Source: Aliihoeflea sp. 40Bstr573
GTDB lineage: Bacteria; Pseudomonadota; Alphaproteobacteria; Rhizobiales; Rhizobiaceae
Assembly: GCF_024105655.1 (NCBI RefSeq)
Contig: NZ_JAAAMH010000005.1
Location: 1 to 64,000, forward strand
Reading direction: 5' to 3'
DNA: 64,000 nucleotides
Shown here in pieces: positions 8,309 to 17,947 of this stretch. The notes beneath the pieces were generated by a model that worked only from the letters and a program-made list of their open reading frames with translations, made no database searches and was not told the DNA's origin. How positions within the stretch are numbered: position 1 is the stretch's first letter; every line of letters starts with the position of its first letter. Position numbers and translations under genes: made by a program.

Positions 8309-10151
8309 CAACATACTCCTGACGGTGAAAACGGGCAGTTGCGGGACGGGCGGCGCGTAGACGCTGCGTGGCGACCTCGTCGACCCGCACGTCGACGATC
8401 ACGACGCCGTAGATCTCGCGCGCGGCCTCGCGGCTTACAAAGCCGCCCAGAAAATCCTCGAGTATCTTTGCCGGGGCGCGGTCAAAGGGGTGACCATGGC
8501 CGCCGCCGCCGCCGGTCTCAATGCGCAATATGTCCCCCTTGTAGAGCAGATTGCCATCTGAGAGCGGTGCGAGAACGCGTTCGCGGTCGGTACCGGGATT
8601 GACCACCGCGCGCCCGGAGCCGCCGGACCTGCCGCCGTCTATGCCCCAAGGCGGGTTCTTGACGCTGTCAATGCGGATCGCGATCATCGCGTCCTCGGCC
8701 AGGATTTCGTATTCGCGAACGATGCCGCAGCCGCCGCGATGGCGGCCGGCACCACCGGAATCCGTGAGGATGCCGTATGTCCGCAGCTTTATCGGGTAGG
8801 CGAGTTCGAGGAACTCGACGGGGTAGTTCTCCTGGGCGACGAAGTAGACGGCATCAATGCCATCGGCATTGGGCCGCGCGCCGTAGCCGACGCCGACGCC
8901 ATCGGCCAGCAGAAACCGCTCCAGGTCGCCGTTGGCCGTGCGAAAGTTGCCGCGCATGATCGAGATGACATAGGCGGAGTTCGCCGCCGGAGCGCCGCCA
9001 TTGGCGACGTTGACAAGGCCGTTGATGGCCGAAATCACGCGCATGGTCGTCAACCCGCGCATGCCCAGCGGGGCCGGGAAGCGAGGTGCCAATAGCGAGC
9101 CTTCGCGCAGGATCACTTCGTCCAGCGCGTTGGGACCGCCGGCGTTGCACACTTGCGAACTGTCGCCGCCAAGATAGTAGAGGCCGAGAGCCATGCCCGG
9201 GACGCCGCGGTTCATCAGGTAATTGACTGGCCCAAGCGCCTGATCGTCGGTCTCGCTGGCATCAAACACGAAATGGTCTTCGCCATCCTCGCCGCGTGCG
9301 CGGGTCAACGAGAAGCGGAGCTTGAAGGGGCCGTTGCCGTGGCCGTCTCCGTCGATCGCGTCGGTGAAGGAGTGGGTGCCGTAGTCGAAGGAAAGCGCGA
9401 GGCGCTCGCGGACAAGTCGCCGGGTCCGGTCCAGGAGTTGGGAAAACGCATCGGCCACAACATCGGCGCCGAAGCAGTCGAGTATGCCGGAGACCCGCTT
9501 TACGCCAAGCTCGACGCTGGCCATGAGGGCCCGCATGTCACCGTCGCTCTGTTCGGGAAAACGGGAGTTGCGGTGGAAGATCGCCAGAGCGGCATCGTTG
9601 ATCTGGCCCTCGCTGACAAGCTTCGTGATCGGGATGATGATGCCTTCCTGGAAGATATCAGTGGCGTCCGGGCTGATCGATCCGGGGCGCAACCCGCCTA
9701 CATCGGCGAAATGTGCCCAGCTCATCACGAAGCCGCAACGGCGTCCGTCCTGGAAGACAGGGGCAAGCAAGACCTGGTCGTTGGAATGGGAGACCGCACC
9801 TCGCGAGCCGTAGCAGTCATTGTACCAGTACAGATCGCCAGGTTTCATGGTTTCGGGTGGAAAGTGCTCGAAGACCGGTGTCGTCATGTCGCCAAAGATC
9901 GGCACCATCGAGCCAACCGCCATGACGCCGTTCTCGTCGAACAATGCCGTGTAGAAATCCTTCTTCTCACGAATGAAGGCGGAGATCGCAGTGCGCTCCA
10001 GCAGCGCCTCCATCTCGGCCTGGGCGGCGGCGATCGCACCACGGATAATCTCCAGTGAAATCGGATCGCAAACGCGCTCGCCATCGCTGCGCGGCGTCGT
10101 GACTGCGGCGGCGGAATTCGCGCCGAGCCCGTAACTGGGGGATTCAAGCAT
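8295..10151 (-). CDS. hydantoinase/oxoprolinase subunit B (HyuB family)
   Basis: A 618-residue HyuB protein: CDPISLEIIRGAI start of the domain, TAISAFIREKKDFYTALFD, the NDCYG and SHSNDQVL blocks, the HFADVGG motif and the GGGGGHGHPFDR C-terminal glycine-rich loop. Family members form the catalytic partner of HyuA. The start at 10151 has AGGA nine bases upstream. The gene follows the ABC ATPase by 15 bases and overlaps the HyuA start, so the transporter and enzyme are one operon. The first 25 residues are low in similarity and may be a flexible tail. Confidence 0.92.
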   Translation of the reverse strand: MLESPSYGLGANSAAAVTTPRSDGERVCDPISLEIIRGAIAAAQAEMEALLERTAISAFIREKKDFYTALFDENGVMAVGSMVPIFGDMTTPVFEHFPPETMKPGDLYWYNDCYGSRGAVSHSNDQVLLAPVFQDGRRCGFVMSWAHFADVGGLRPGSISPDATDIFQEGIIIPITKLVSEGQINDAALAIFHRNSRFPEQSDGDMRALMASVELGVKRVSGILDCFGADVVADAFSQLLDRTRRLVRERLALSFDYGTHSFTDAIDGDGHGNGPFKLRFSLTRARGEDGEDHFVFDASETDDQALGPVNYLMNRGVPGMALGLYYLGGDSSQVCNAGGPNALDEVILREGSLLAPRFPAPLGMRGLTTMRVISAINGLVNVANGGAPAANSAYVISIMRGNFRTANGDLERFLLADGVGVGYGARPNADGIDAVYFVAQENYPVEFLELAYPIKLRTYGILTDSGGAGRHRGGCGIVREYEILAEDAMIAIRIDSVKNPPWGIDGGRSGGSGRAVVNPGTDRERVLAPLSDGNLLYKGDILRIETGGGGGHGHPFDRAPAKILEDFLGGFVSREAAREIYGVVIVDVRVDEVATQRLRAARPATARFHRQEYVDALV

Positions 10152-10166
10152 CTGTAGGATTCCTAT

Positions 10167-11189
10167 TCAGCGTGCGATTTCAGGGAGCAGTTCGGGAGTT
10201 CTGGCTGTCTGCTGTGCTATCGCCTCGAGGCGGATGCAGGCGGCCTGTTGCCCCGTGCGAACTTCCCGCAATTCCGGTTCGATCTGGGAGCAACGCTCAT
10301 CGGCATAGGGGCAGCGCGTATGGAAGGCGCAACCGGAAGGCTTGCGAGCGGGATTGGGCGGATCCCCCGCCAGTGCCTCGATCTCCTCGAGCTGGCCGGG
10401 GCGCAGGCGAGGTGCCGCGTTGAGCAGTGCCTGCGTGTAGGGGTGGCGCGGGTTGGTGAATATCTGCTCGGCGCTACCGACCTCGACGATGCGGCCGAGA
10501 TACATGATGGCGATGCGGTCGCACATGCGCTTCACCACGGAAAGGTCGTGGCTGATGAAGAGATAGGTCAGGCCAAACTGATTGCGCAGATCGCGAATGA
10601 GGCGCAGCACCGTCGCCTGCACGGAAAGGTCCAGGCCGGACGTGGGTTCGTCGAGGATGACGATACGCGGATGGAGGCCAAGTATTCGCGCCAGCCCGAT
10701 GCGCCGCTGCTGGCCGCCCGAAAGCTCATGCGGGTAGCGCGACCGGAATCCTGCATTGAGGCCGACGGCATTCAGCATCCTGTCAATTCGCTCTGCTCGT
10801 TCGACCGGGTCGGCAACGCCGCCCACCTTCAGCGACTCGTCAAGCGATGCGCCGACGCGCCACCAGGGATCAAGCGCCGCTCCCGGGTCCTGATGGACAT
10901 ACTGAATGTCGCGCCTTGCCTTGCGGCTGTGTCTGGCGGGAAGGCCGGAGACGATATTGCCATCCAGCACGATCTGGCCGGCCGTCTCGGTTTGGAGCCC
11001 GAGGATTGTCCGCGCCAGTGTCGACTTTCCACATCCCGATTCGCCGATGACACCGAGTATTTCGCCTTCCATGAGGGTCAGCGAAACACGCTCGACGGCG
11101 CGGATCGGGGGAAGCTTGTCCTGGAAGAGCTTCCGGCGAGGTTTGAACGTCGTGCTGACATCCTGGAGTTCAACGAGAACTTTTGGCAT
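10167..11189 (-). CDS. oligopeptide/dipeptide ABC transporter ATPase (DppF-like)
   Basis: A 340-residue ABC ATPase with Walker A GESGCGKST, signature LSGGQQRRIGLARIL, Walker B IVILDEPTSGLD and H-loop FISHDLSVV. The C-terminal oligopeptide-transporter extension (HPYTQALLNA to CAFHTRCPYADERC) is present, with cysteines typical of the iron-sulfur-binding DppD/F tail. The ATG at 11189 overlaps the stop of the companion ATPase by one base (TGATG), which excludes the longer upstream frame. It energises import together with the adjacent ATPase and permeases. Confidence 0.93.
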   Translation of the reverse strand: MPKVLVELQDVSTTFKPRRKLFQDKLPPIRAVERVSLTLMEGEILGVIGESGCGKSTLARTILGLQTETAGQIVLDGNIVSGLPARHSRKARRDIQYVHQDPGAALDPWWRVGASLDESLKVGGVADPVERAERIDRMLNAVGLNAGFRSRYPHELSGGQQRRIGLARILGLHPRIVILDEPTSGLDLSVQATVLRLIRDLRNQFGLTYLFISHDLSVVKRMCDRIAIMYLGRIVEVGSAEQIFTNPRHPYTQALLNAAPRLRPGQLEEIEALAGDPPNPARKPSGCAFHTRCPYADERCSQIEPELREVRTGQQAACIRLEAIAQQTARTPELLPEIAR

Positions 11190-12199
11190 CAGGAAACGAT
11201 CTCCGAATAGAGAACGCACGCGACTGCCTGCCTGTCCGCTTCTCCGTACAAGAGCGGTGGCCGCGCGGCGCTGCAGATGTCGAGCGCCGCGGGGCAGCGG
11301 GGATGAAAGCGGCAACCGGAAGGTGGCGATACGGGCACAGGAACCTGGCCGGGGATGCCAATGAGTTCGTCCGACCTGTCGGGATGGCATCTGATGAGCA
11401 TTTGCGTGTAGGGATGGCGCGGGTCGTTGATGATCTCGCCCGTGGGCCCGTACTCGGCGGTCTGTCCGGCATACATTATGGTGACGCGGTCGCTGAGCTG
11501 ACCGATGACGCCAAAATCATGTGTCACAAGCAACATGGAGACGTCGAAGCGAGCCGCGAGTTCCTTGAGCAGCTTGAGGATCTGCAACTGCGTGGTCACA
11601 TCGAGTGCCGTTGTCGGCTCGTCGGCAAGAATGATCTGTGGCTGGCAGGCGATCGCACCGGCGATAAGCAGGCGCTGGCGCTGTCCGCCGGAGAACTCAT
11701 GCGGGTAGCGATCGAGGGCGTTGCGCGCGTCGGGGACTTGGACGGCGTCCAGCAATTCGATGATGCGTTCGCGATGACGGGCGCGAACAGAGCGCGTATA
11801 GCGCCGGTCCGAACTCTCGCCCGGCATGCCATGCCAGCGCAGGATTTCCAGGAGCTGATCGCCGACGGTGAAAACCGGATTCAGGGCGAGATAGGGATCT
11901 TGTGGGATGAAGCCGATGGCAGCGCCTCGGATTTCACGCTCGAGCCGTCGCTGCGGCATCGACAAGAGATTCTCGCCACAGAACTGGATTTCGCCGGTTA
12001 CCGAGTGTGCGCCGTGCGGCAGGATACCGAGGATGGAGCGGATCAGGGTCGACTTGCCGCAACCGGATTCCCCCGCCACGCCCATGATTTCGCCGCGCCT
12101 GAGCTCAAGGTTGACGTGGTCGAGGATCTTTGCAGGCCCATCGTCGGAATGGACGGTCACGCTGAGGTCCCGGACAGACAGGACGAGATCATCCCTCAT
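11189..12199 (-). CDS. oligopeptide/dipeptide ABC transporter ATPase (DppD-like)
   Basis: A 336-residue ATPase: Walker A GESGCGKST, Q-loop FIPQDPYLALNP, signature FSGGQRQRLLIAGAI, Walker B IILADEPTTALD, H-loop VTHDFGV, and the HPYTQMLI/GCRFHPRCPAALDIC C-terminal extension. Its start overlaps the DppC-like stop (ATGA) and its stop overlaps the DppF-like start, so both ATPases are likely made in equal amounts. It is one half of the ATPase heterodimer of a peptide-class importer. Confidence 0.93.
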   Translation of the reverse strand: MRDDLVLSVRDLSVTVHSDDGPAKILDHVNLELRRGEIMGVAGESGCGKSTLIRSILGILPHGAHSVTGEIQFCGENLLSMPQRRLEREIRGAAIGFIPQDPYLALNPVFTVGDQLLEILRWHGMPGESSDRRYTRSVRARHRERIIELLDAVQVPDARNALDRYPHEFSGGQRQRLLIAGAIACQPQIILADEPTTALDVTTQLQILKLLKELAARFDVSMLLVTHDFGVIGQLSDRVTIMYAGQTAEYGPTGEIINDPRHPYTQMLIRCHPDRSDELIGIPGQVPVPVSPPSGCRFHPRCPAALDICSAARPPLLYGEADRQAVACVLYSEIVS

Positions 12200-13035
12200 C
12201 GCGACCTCCGCAGGCGCGGATCGACCAGATCACGCAGCCCATCACCGAGAAAACTGAAGCCGAGCACGACGATAAAGATGGCGAGGCCGGGGAAGGTGGC
12301 ATACCACCAGCTCTGCGGCAGGTATTGTCGGCTCTCGGCGATGGTGAGGCCCCAATCGGGATCGGGCGGTGCCGCGCCCACTCCGAGGAAGCCGAGCACC
12401 GCGAGCGTCAGAATCGTGAACCCCATGCCGGCCGTGGCGCGGACGATGACCGGGGCGGCGACATTGGGCATGACGTGCAGGGTCAGGATGCGGAGCCGGC
12501 TTGCACCGAGGCTCTCGAGCGCATCGATGAACAGGGCGCTTCGCACACGCCGGGTCTCGGAGTAGACGGTGCGGGTGAAGAATGGCCAGTAGGTCAGTGC
12601 CAGGGCAAGGATCGCGCTCCATATGCCGCCCGAAAGAATCTGCGCCATGGCAAGGGCGAGGACAAGCTGGGGCACCGCGAGGAAGACGTCGGTGACGCGC
12701 ATGATCGTCTCGGATACCCATCCGTCGCGATAGCCGGCGATGAGGCCGAGCGGAATGCCGATCACCATGGCTCCCAACACCACAATCAGGCTGGCGGCAA
12801 GAGCGGGGCGGGTGCCGAGGATGACACGCGAGAGGATGTCGCGACCCAGACCGTCCGTTCCGAAGGGATAGTCCGCACTCGGCGGCTTGAGCCGCATCAT
12901 GAGGTTGGAATCAAAGGCTTCGGCCAGGCGCGGCGCGATATATGGTGCGAAGATCGCGACGATCACCAGTGTCAGGACGATGAGCGCGCCGATTACGGCC
13001 GGGACGTCGCGGAGGAATCTGCGAAGGATCAGCAT
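12196..13035 (-). CDS. peptide ABC transporter permease (DppC-like)
   Basis: A 279-residue inner-membrane permease with an N-terminal OppC_N segment (RRFLRDVPAVIGALIVLTL) followed by the SADYPFGTDGLGRDILSRVI block and about five further membrane segments. The EAA loop that contacts the ATPase reads FIDALESLGASRLRILTLHVMPN-like. It pairs with the DppB-like permease five bases upstream to form the translocation pore. Confidence 0.92.
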   Translation of the reverse strand: MLILRRFLRDVPAVIGALIVLTLVIVAIFAPYIAPRLAEAFDSNLMMRLKPPSADYPFGTDGLGRDILSRVILGTRPALAASLIVVLGAMVIGIPLGLIAGYRDGWVSETIMRVTDVFLAVPQLVLALAMAQILSGGIWSAILALALTYWPFFTRTVYSETRRVRSALFIDALESLGASRLRILTLHVMPNVAAPVIVRATAGMGFTILTLAVLGFLGVGAAPPDPDWGLTIAESRQYLPQSWWYATFPGLAIFIVVLGFSFLGDGLRDLVDPRLRRSR

Positions 13036-13040
13036 TGTCG

Positions 13041-14051
13041 TCAGCCCTTCTGCGAAATCCTGGGGTCGACCAGACCGTGAATGACGTCGACCACAATGTT
13101 CACGAAGGCGTAGATGACGCCGATCACCAGCGTAACGGCCAGAATAGCCTTGTAGTCAGAGGAGAGGATGGCCTGGACGAGGTAGAAGCCAAGGCCTGGC
13201 CAGTCGAAGATCGCTTCGATTGCGACCGCGCCCGAAATGAGGCTTCCGAACATCAGGCCGACCTGGGTGATCGGCGTGATAAGCGAACTGCGCAGCACGT
13301 ATGGCATGATGATCCTGCGCTGCGGATAGCCGACGGCGCGTTCGTAGGCCACAAAGTCGTTTTGCATCGTCTCGACCACGGATGAGCGGGTGAAGCGGAC
13401 GATCGCTGCCAGCCCGGCAAGTGATAGGGTGAACGCCGGCAGGACGATGTGGCTGAGCGAAGCGACGAAAATGTCGAGGCGCCCTACCAAGAGCGAGTCC
13501 ACCAAATACAGGCCAGTGAAATGCGGCGGGGCGGGAAGGCTGGCTGGCAGCCGGCCGCGCAGGGGCAACCAGCCCAGATGCATGGACAGCAACAGCTGCA
13601 GCATGATGGCGATCCAGAAGCTGGCGAGCGCCAGGCCACCTACCGATATGAAGCGCAGTACGTAGTCGATCAATGAATTCCGGCGGACGGCGGCCAGGAC
13701 GCCGAGCACCATGCCGACTGCGGTCGCGAAGACCAGGGAGACCAGCGTCAGTTCGATCGTGGCGCCAAGGCGAAGAGCGATATCGGCTCCAATCGGTCGG
13801 CTCGAATACAAAGACGTCCCGAAATCGCCCTGTAGGACCTGCGTCAGATACAACCAGAACTGTTCGTACAGCGGCCGGTCAAGTCCAAGGGTCTGCCTGA
13901 TCTGTTCGATCTGCGCGACGGTCGCATTGTCGCCGGCGAGCACGGCGGCCGGATCGGCGGGCACAATGCGTACCAGCAGGAACATGACGACCAGAAGCCC
14001 GAACAGGGCTGGCACCACCATAACCAGTCGACGCAGCAGGAAGCCAATCAT
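13041..14051 (-). CDS. peptide ABC transporter permease (DppB-like)
   Basis: A 336-residue permease starting MIGFLLRRLVMVVPALFGL, with the family hallmark IVPADPAAVLAG and LGLDRPLYEQFW near the N-terminus, six predicted membrane segments and an EAA-like loop (YERAVGYPQRRIIMPYVL). It lies 52 bases downstream of the binding-protein gene in the same operon. Confidence 0.92.
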   Translation of the reverse strand: MIGFLLRRLVMVVPALFGLLVVMFLLVRIVPADPAAVLAGDNATVAQIEQIRQTLGLDRPLYEQFWLYLTQVLQGDFGTSLYSSRPIGADIALRLGATIELTLVSLVFATAVGMVLGVLAAVRRNSLIDYVLRFISVGGLALASFWIAIMLQLLLSMHLGWLPLRGRLPASLPAPPHFTGLYLVDSLLVGRLDIFVASLSHIVLPAFTLSLAGLAAIVRFTRSSVVETMQNDFVAYERAVGYPQRRIIMPYVLRSSLITPITQVGLMFGSLISGAVAIEAIFDWPGLGFYLVQAILSSDYKAILAVTLVIGVIYAFVNIVVDVIHGLVDPRISQKG

Positions 14052-14103
14052 GTCTCACCCACGGTTGCGGGAGCAGGCGGACCTCGCCTGCCCCCCGCCT
14101 TCA

Positions 14104-15684
14104 TCAATTTTTCAGTGAGAGGTAACGGAAATCGGCGCCCGATCCGATCGGCGAGAACTTGTAGCCCTCGATCTGATCACTGAGGCCGCGAAGCTGGACG
14201 GTGTTGTAAACCCACACGTCAACCGCTTCATCCACGACGATGCGCGAGGCCTCTTCGTAAACTTCGCGCCTCTTGTCCTGGTCCAATTCGACACGCGCCG
14301 AGCGTAGCATTTCATCAAGCTGCGGGTTCGTGTACCAGGAAGATCCCCTCCAGCTCCCCTGAAATGCGCTGTCATAGGTTTGGCCGATCCAGTTTTCGGG
14401 ATCCACGAAGTAGGTGGAGACCCAGTGGACCCACATGTCCGGGCTGCTTTCGGCGGTACCCATCATGGCGACGAGGTTGAAGAAGTTCGCCGGTATGACC
14501 TTCATCGTGACGCCGACCTTGCGCAACTCGGCCTGGAGAACCTGGGCAACCTGGTTGGTCTGCTCAAGCTGGGCCTGCGTGTAGATCTCGATTTCGCGAT
14601 CGACGGGTGCGCCTTCTTCCCGCGCCTTGTCACAGTACTCCTGCGCCAGGTCGATATCGTATGTATAGCCGACGAGATCGTCGGGGCTGCCCCAGAGATT
14701 GCGCGGGATGGGGCCGGGATTGCGAACGGCATAGTCTTCGAGAATGCCGGTGATGAAGCCTTCATAGTTCATCGCGTGGCTGACGCACTTGCGGAAGTTG
14801 ATGTTGTCGAAAGGCGGCTTGGAATTGTTCATTCGCAAGAACATGACGCGCATGGATTCATCCTGCGCGAGATGGACGCCTTCGGTCGACGACACCCGGC
14901 GAACCTGGTCGGTCGGAAGGTAGGAATCCGTGGCATGAATGTCGCCACTCATCAGCGCCATGACCCGTGTCGTCGTCTCCTGGATAGGCTGGGCGCGAAC
15001 CACCTCGATCGGATCGGGATTGTCGTCCCAGCCGAAGAAGTGATCCTCGAACCGGATGAAGGTCAGGTTTTCCTGGGGACGGTAGGTGTCGGGATCGATG
15101 GTGTAGGCGCCGGAACCGGCGGAGTGGGACGCCAGCCATTCAGCGCCCCAGTCGCCATCCTTTTCGTGCTCCTGGACCAGGTCCTTGTTGACGATCGAGA
15201 CCAGCGGCAAGGCGGCAAGAAAGGGTGCATAGGCGCTGTCGAGCACGAACCGGACCGTCAGATCGTCGACCGCCGTGATGTTCTCCGGCTTGAGGATCGG
15301 CGTGAACGTGCCGGCCGCGCCTTTGTTCAGCCCAAGAACACGATGAAAGCTGTAGACCACGTCCTCGGCCGTCATGACGGAACCGTCGTGGAACTTCACA
15401 TCCGGCTTCAGCGTGAATTCCCAGGTCAGCCCGTCCTCGCTGCCGGTGTAGTCCTCGACAAGCCATGGCTGGAGGTCCGGTGGATTGCCGATATAGCGGA
15501 AGAGGCCGTCATAGACGTTCAGCATGACCATCTGGCTCGGCTGATCGAGCGCGACATGATTGTCGAGCGCGGCCGGAAGCAGGTCACCCCATACGATCTC
15601 ATTGGCGGATTGTGCCGCCACTGGCGAGGCCAGTATGGACAGCATTGCCAGCGCACTCGCGCCGTTCAAGACAAGCTTTCTCAC
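14104..15684 (-). CDS. periplasmic substrate-binding protein of peptide ABC transporter (SBP family 5)
   Basis: A 526-residue exported solute receptor. The signal peptide is VRKLVLNGASALAMLSIL followed by ASPVAAQS, with cleavage likely after VAA/AQ. The mature part has SBP_bac_5 features: DGLTWEFTLKPDVKFHDG, AEDVVYSFHRV and the NINFRKCVSHAMNYE helix. GTG at 15684 is chosen because AAGGAG lies eight bases upstream; the in-frame upstream codons lack a ribosome site and would hide the signal peptide. It feeds the DppBCDF-like importer and sets substrate specificity. Confidence 0.92.
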   Translation of the reverse strand: MRKLVLNGASALAMLSILASPVAAQSANEIVWGDLLPAALDNHVALDQPSQMVMLNVYDGLFRYIGNPPDLQPWLVEDYTGSEDGLTWEFTLKPDVKFHDGSVMTAEDVVYSFHRVLGLNKGAAGTFTPILKPENITAVDDLTVRFVLDSAYAPFLAALPLVSIVNKDLVQEHEKDGDWGAEWLASHSAGSGAYTIDPDTYRPQENLTFIRFEDHFFGWDDNPDPIEVVRAQPIQETTTRVMALMSGDIHATDSYLPTDQVRRVSSTEGVHLAQDESMRVMFLRMNNSKPPFDNINFRKCVSHAMNYEGFITGILEDYAVRNPGPIPRNLWGSPDDLVGYTYDIDLAQEYCDKAREEGAPVDREIEIYTQAQLEQTNQVAQVLQAELRKVGVTMKVIPANFFNLVAMMGTAESSPDMWVHWVSTYFVDPENWIGQTYDSAFQGSWRGSSWYTNPQLDEMLRSARVELDQDKRREVYEEASRIVVDEAVDVWVYNTVQLRGLSDQIEGYKFSPIGSGADFRYLSLKN

Positions 15685-15729
15685 CCTTCCAACTCCTTTT
15701 TGCTCGGCTGTGGACATGAAGTCAGGCAC

Positions 15730-16509
15730 TCAGTGTTCGGCGAGGCTGCGCGCGCCGCTTGACGCCGGCGCAACGGGCTGAACCTCATCGCGGTACTTGG
15801 GCGGTGTCGCGAAGGCGCGCTTGCTGTGGGAAAGGCCAAGTGAAACCGTGCTTTCGGCAGCCTTCAGAGCAGCCTGCGCGGCGTTGATGACCGGCACGCC
15901 AAGCGCGCTCGACAGCTTTGGCGCGACGCCCAGGAACGACATGGTCATGCAACCGAAGACCAGCGCCTCGGCACCGTCTTCCTCGATGGCGCGACGGCCG
16001 ACCTCAACGATGCGGTCGAATGTGGCATCGGAGTCGCTCATGAGTTCGAGGACCGGAACGTCTATGCCGCGCACGCTGGCCAACTTGTCGAGCACTCCGG
16101 CCTTGTAAGCCTGGTTGCGGTGGGTGGCCTCCAGGGTCTGAAAGACCGAGATCACCGACATGCGATGACACAGATGAGCCGCCAGGAGCAGCGAGGCCTC
16201 GCCGGGGCCGATTACCGGCATGGTGACCAGTTCGCGCGCAGCTTCCATGCCCGGGTCGCCGAAGCAGCCGATGATGACCGCATCGACTCCCTCTTTTTCG
16301 AGCCTGCGTATCGTCTCGATCGATGCGGCGGCCGCGAGCAGTTCCTCGTAGGCAGACTCGATAGAGCTCACGCTCTCCGGAACGTCGACAACGGTCACGC
16401 TCGTTCCGTCGAATGCCCAATTTTGAAGAAGGGACTCACGCCGACGCAGTTCCTTTTCTCCGAGCGGGCCTTTCGCCATGGCCCCCGGCACGAGATAGAC
16501 AATTTGCAT
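15730..16509 (-). CDS. aspartate/glutamate/hydantoin racemase family protein
   Basis: A 259-residue member of the cofactor-independent Asp/Glu/hydantoin racemase superfamily. The two catalytic cysteines are visible at C82 (IIGCFGDPG) and C187 (VFGCMTMSF), in the two pseudo-symmetric halves. The spacing and GCFGDPG context match hydantoin racemases best. It is the first gene of the leftward operon and would interconvert the D and L forms of the substrate or product of HyuAB. Exact substrate is inferred only. The promoter must lie in the 346-base divergent region at 16510-16855. Confidence 0.85.
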   Translation of the reverse strand: MQIVYLVPGAMAKGPLGEKELRRRESLLQNWAFDGTSVTVVDVPESVSSIESAYEELLAAAASIETIRRLEKEGVDAVIIGCFGDPGMEAARELVTMPVIGPGEASLLLAAHLCHRMSVISVFQTLEATHRNQAYKAGVLDKLASVRGIDVPVLELMSDSDATFDRIVEVGRRAIEEDGAEALVFGCMTMSFLGVAPKLSSALGVPVINAAQAALKAAESTVSLGLSHSKRAFATPPKYRDEVQPVAPASSGARSLAEH

Positions 16510-16855
16510 ATTGACTCTCTGTGTTTCGCTGAGTGAACCGCTGTTTCTTTATTTCTCGAAATTGATAGCTGCGATAGATTTTGTTGGCAAGACCAATCTG
16601 CACAGCTGGGCCGCATTTCTATGAGTGCTCATATTTTGAGCGATACACTGCATTTTTCGTGCATTTCAGGTGCGAGAACTGTGCAGCAATGCTTTTGGCT
16701 TCCCCAAATGTCGCTCCTCAAACAGCCGCGCCCCACGGCGCGAAACGCTTGAAGCCAAAAGCGCGTGTGTTGTCGTTTTCCTTCTTTTCGTCCGCAGCTT
16801 CGCAATCTATTATGAACTGTCGTTTCGAACACAGAAACATTTAAAGGATCAGGGC
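16510..16855. promoter_or_regulatory. divergent promoter region of the catabolic island
   Basis: A 346-base gap, visibly richer in A+T than its flanks, separates the leftward racemase operon from the rightward oxidoreductase. It must hold both promoters. Two TGCATTT copies start at 16649 and 16660, eleven bases apart (one helical turn). GTTTCGA at 16822-16828 is the same half-site as in the palindrome at 18813-18833, and ATTTC-TC-GAAAT occurs around 16550. These are candidate IclR-type operator parts. No gene was recognised inside. Confidence 0.5.
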
Positions 16856-17869
16856 ATGCGCGCTGCATGGTATGAACGGCCGGGTCCGGCCGCCGAGGTG
16901 CTGGTGGTGGGGGAGGTCGAAAAGCCGGCCCCAGGCGAGGGCGAGGTGGTGGTGCGAATGCACGCTTCCGGGGTCAACCCCGCCGATATTCGTCGTCGTG
17001 CCGGCTGGGTGCCTTCAGGCTACACCGGTGTCAGCAAGAGGGTGAGGCCGCATACAGACGGTGCGGGTGTCGTGGAAGAGCTGGGCCACGGGGTCGACCC
17101 CAGCTGGCTCGGCCGCAAAGTCTGGGTGTGGAACGCCGGCGGCGCCAGTTTTTACGGCTTTCCGGAGTTCGGCGTCGATGTCGGCACGGCGGCGGAATAT
17201 GTGGCGCTTCCGGTCCGCCACGTCGCGCCGCTTCCTGATGGCGTTGCATTCGATGTCGGCGCCTGTCTAGGAGGGCCGGCCTGCACGGCGCACTACATGG
17301 TCTTCTCGGACGGAGACGTGGATGGGGCGACCGTCCTGGTGCAGGGCGGGACAGGAGCGGTTGGCGAACTCTCGGTCCAGTTTGCCGCTGCGGCCGGCGC
17401 AAACGTGATCGCGGTGGTCAGTTCCGACGAAAAGGGAGAGATGGCCAGGGCGGCCGGAGCGGCGCACGTCGTCAACCGTTCCCGTGACGATGTGGCAGAG
17501 GCCGTGCTTGCACTGTCTCCTGAAGGAGTGGATCGGATTATCGAGGTGGAGTTCGGTCTGAACGTCAACACCGATGCGCGTCTGATCAAGCCCAACGGCA
17601 AAATAGCAAGCTACTCCTCGCCTTCGATGCCAGAGCCGACGCTGCCCTATTATGCTTTGCAGCGAAAGGGCGTTTTGCTGAGGTTTGTGCAGGCCTATAT
17701 CCTGCCAGCTGATGCTCGCAGCGCCGCCATCGAAGGCATCAACCGCTGGCTTGCAGACAACAAGCTGGCGCCGACGATCGCCGCGCGATATCCGCTGGAG
17801 GAAATTGCGGCCGCCCACCAGAAACTCGAAGGCAAAAATGTTGCAGGCAACGTCATTGTCACGATTTGA
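16856..17869 (+). CDS. zinc-free NADPH:quinone oxidoreductase-like protein (MDR family)
   Basis: A 337-residue medium-chain dehydrogenase/reductase. The N-terminal GroES-like domain (ASGVNPADIRRRAGW) and the Rossmann domain with VQGGTGAVGELSVQFAAAAGANVIAV show the quinone oxidoreductase branch; the cysteine-rich structural zinc loop of alcohol dehydrogenases is absent. It would use NADPH to reduce quinones or enones. The ATG at 16856 has AAAGGA eleven bases upstream; the frame upstream is non-homologous. It is divergent from the racemase operon and 78 bases upstream of the IclR gene, probably co-regulated. Confidence 0.87.
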   Translation: MRAAWYERPGPAAEVLVVGEVEKPAPGEGEVVVRMHASGVNPADIRRRAGWVPSGYTGVSKRVRPHTDGAGVVEELGHGVDPSWLGRKVWVWNAGGASFYGFPEFGVDVGTAAEYVALPVRHVAPLPDGVAFDVGACLGGPACTAHYMVFSDGDVDGATVLVQGGTGAVGELSVQFAAAAGANVIAVVSSDEKGEMARAAGAAHVVNRSRDDVAEAVLALSPEGVDRIIEVEFGLNVNTDARLIKPNGKIASYSSPSMPEPTLPYYALQRKGVLLRFVQAYILPADARSAAIEGINRWLADNKLAPTIAARYPLEEIAAAHQKLEGKNVAGNVIVTI

Positions 17870-17947
17870 GGGGCAATTCTTGAGAAGTGGAAAAAGTAAT
17901 ATGCGAGTATTTTTCTTACATCGTAAAAATGTCGGAGGAATGACTGA

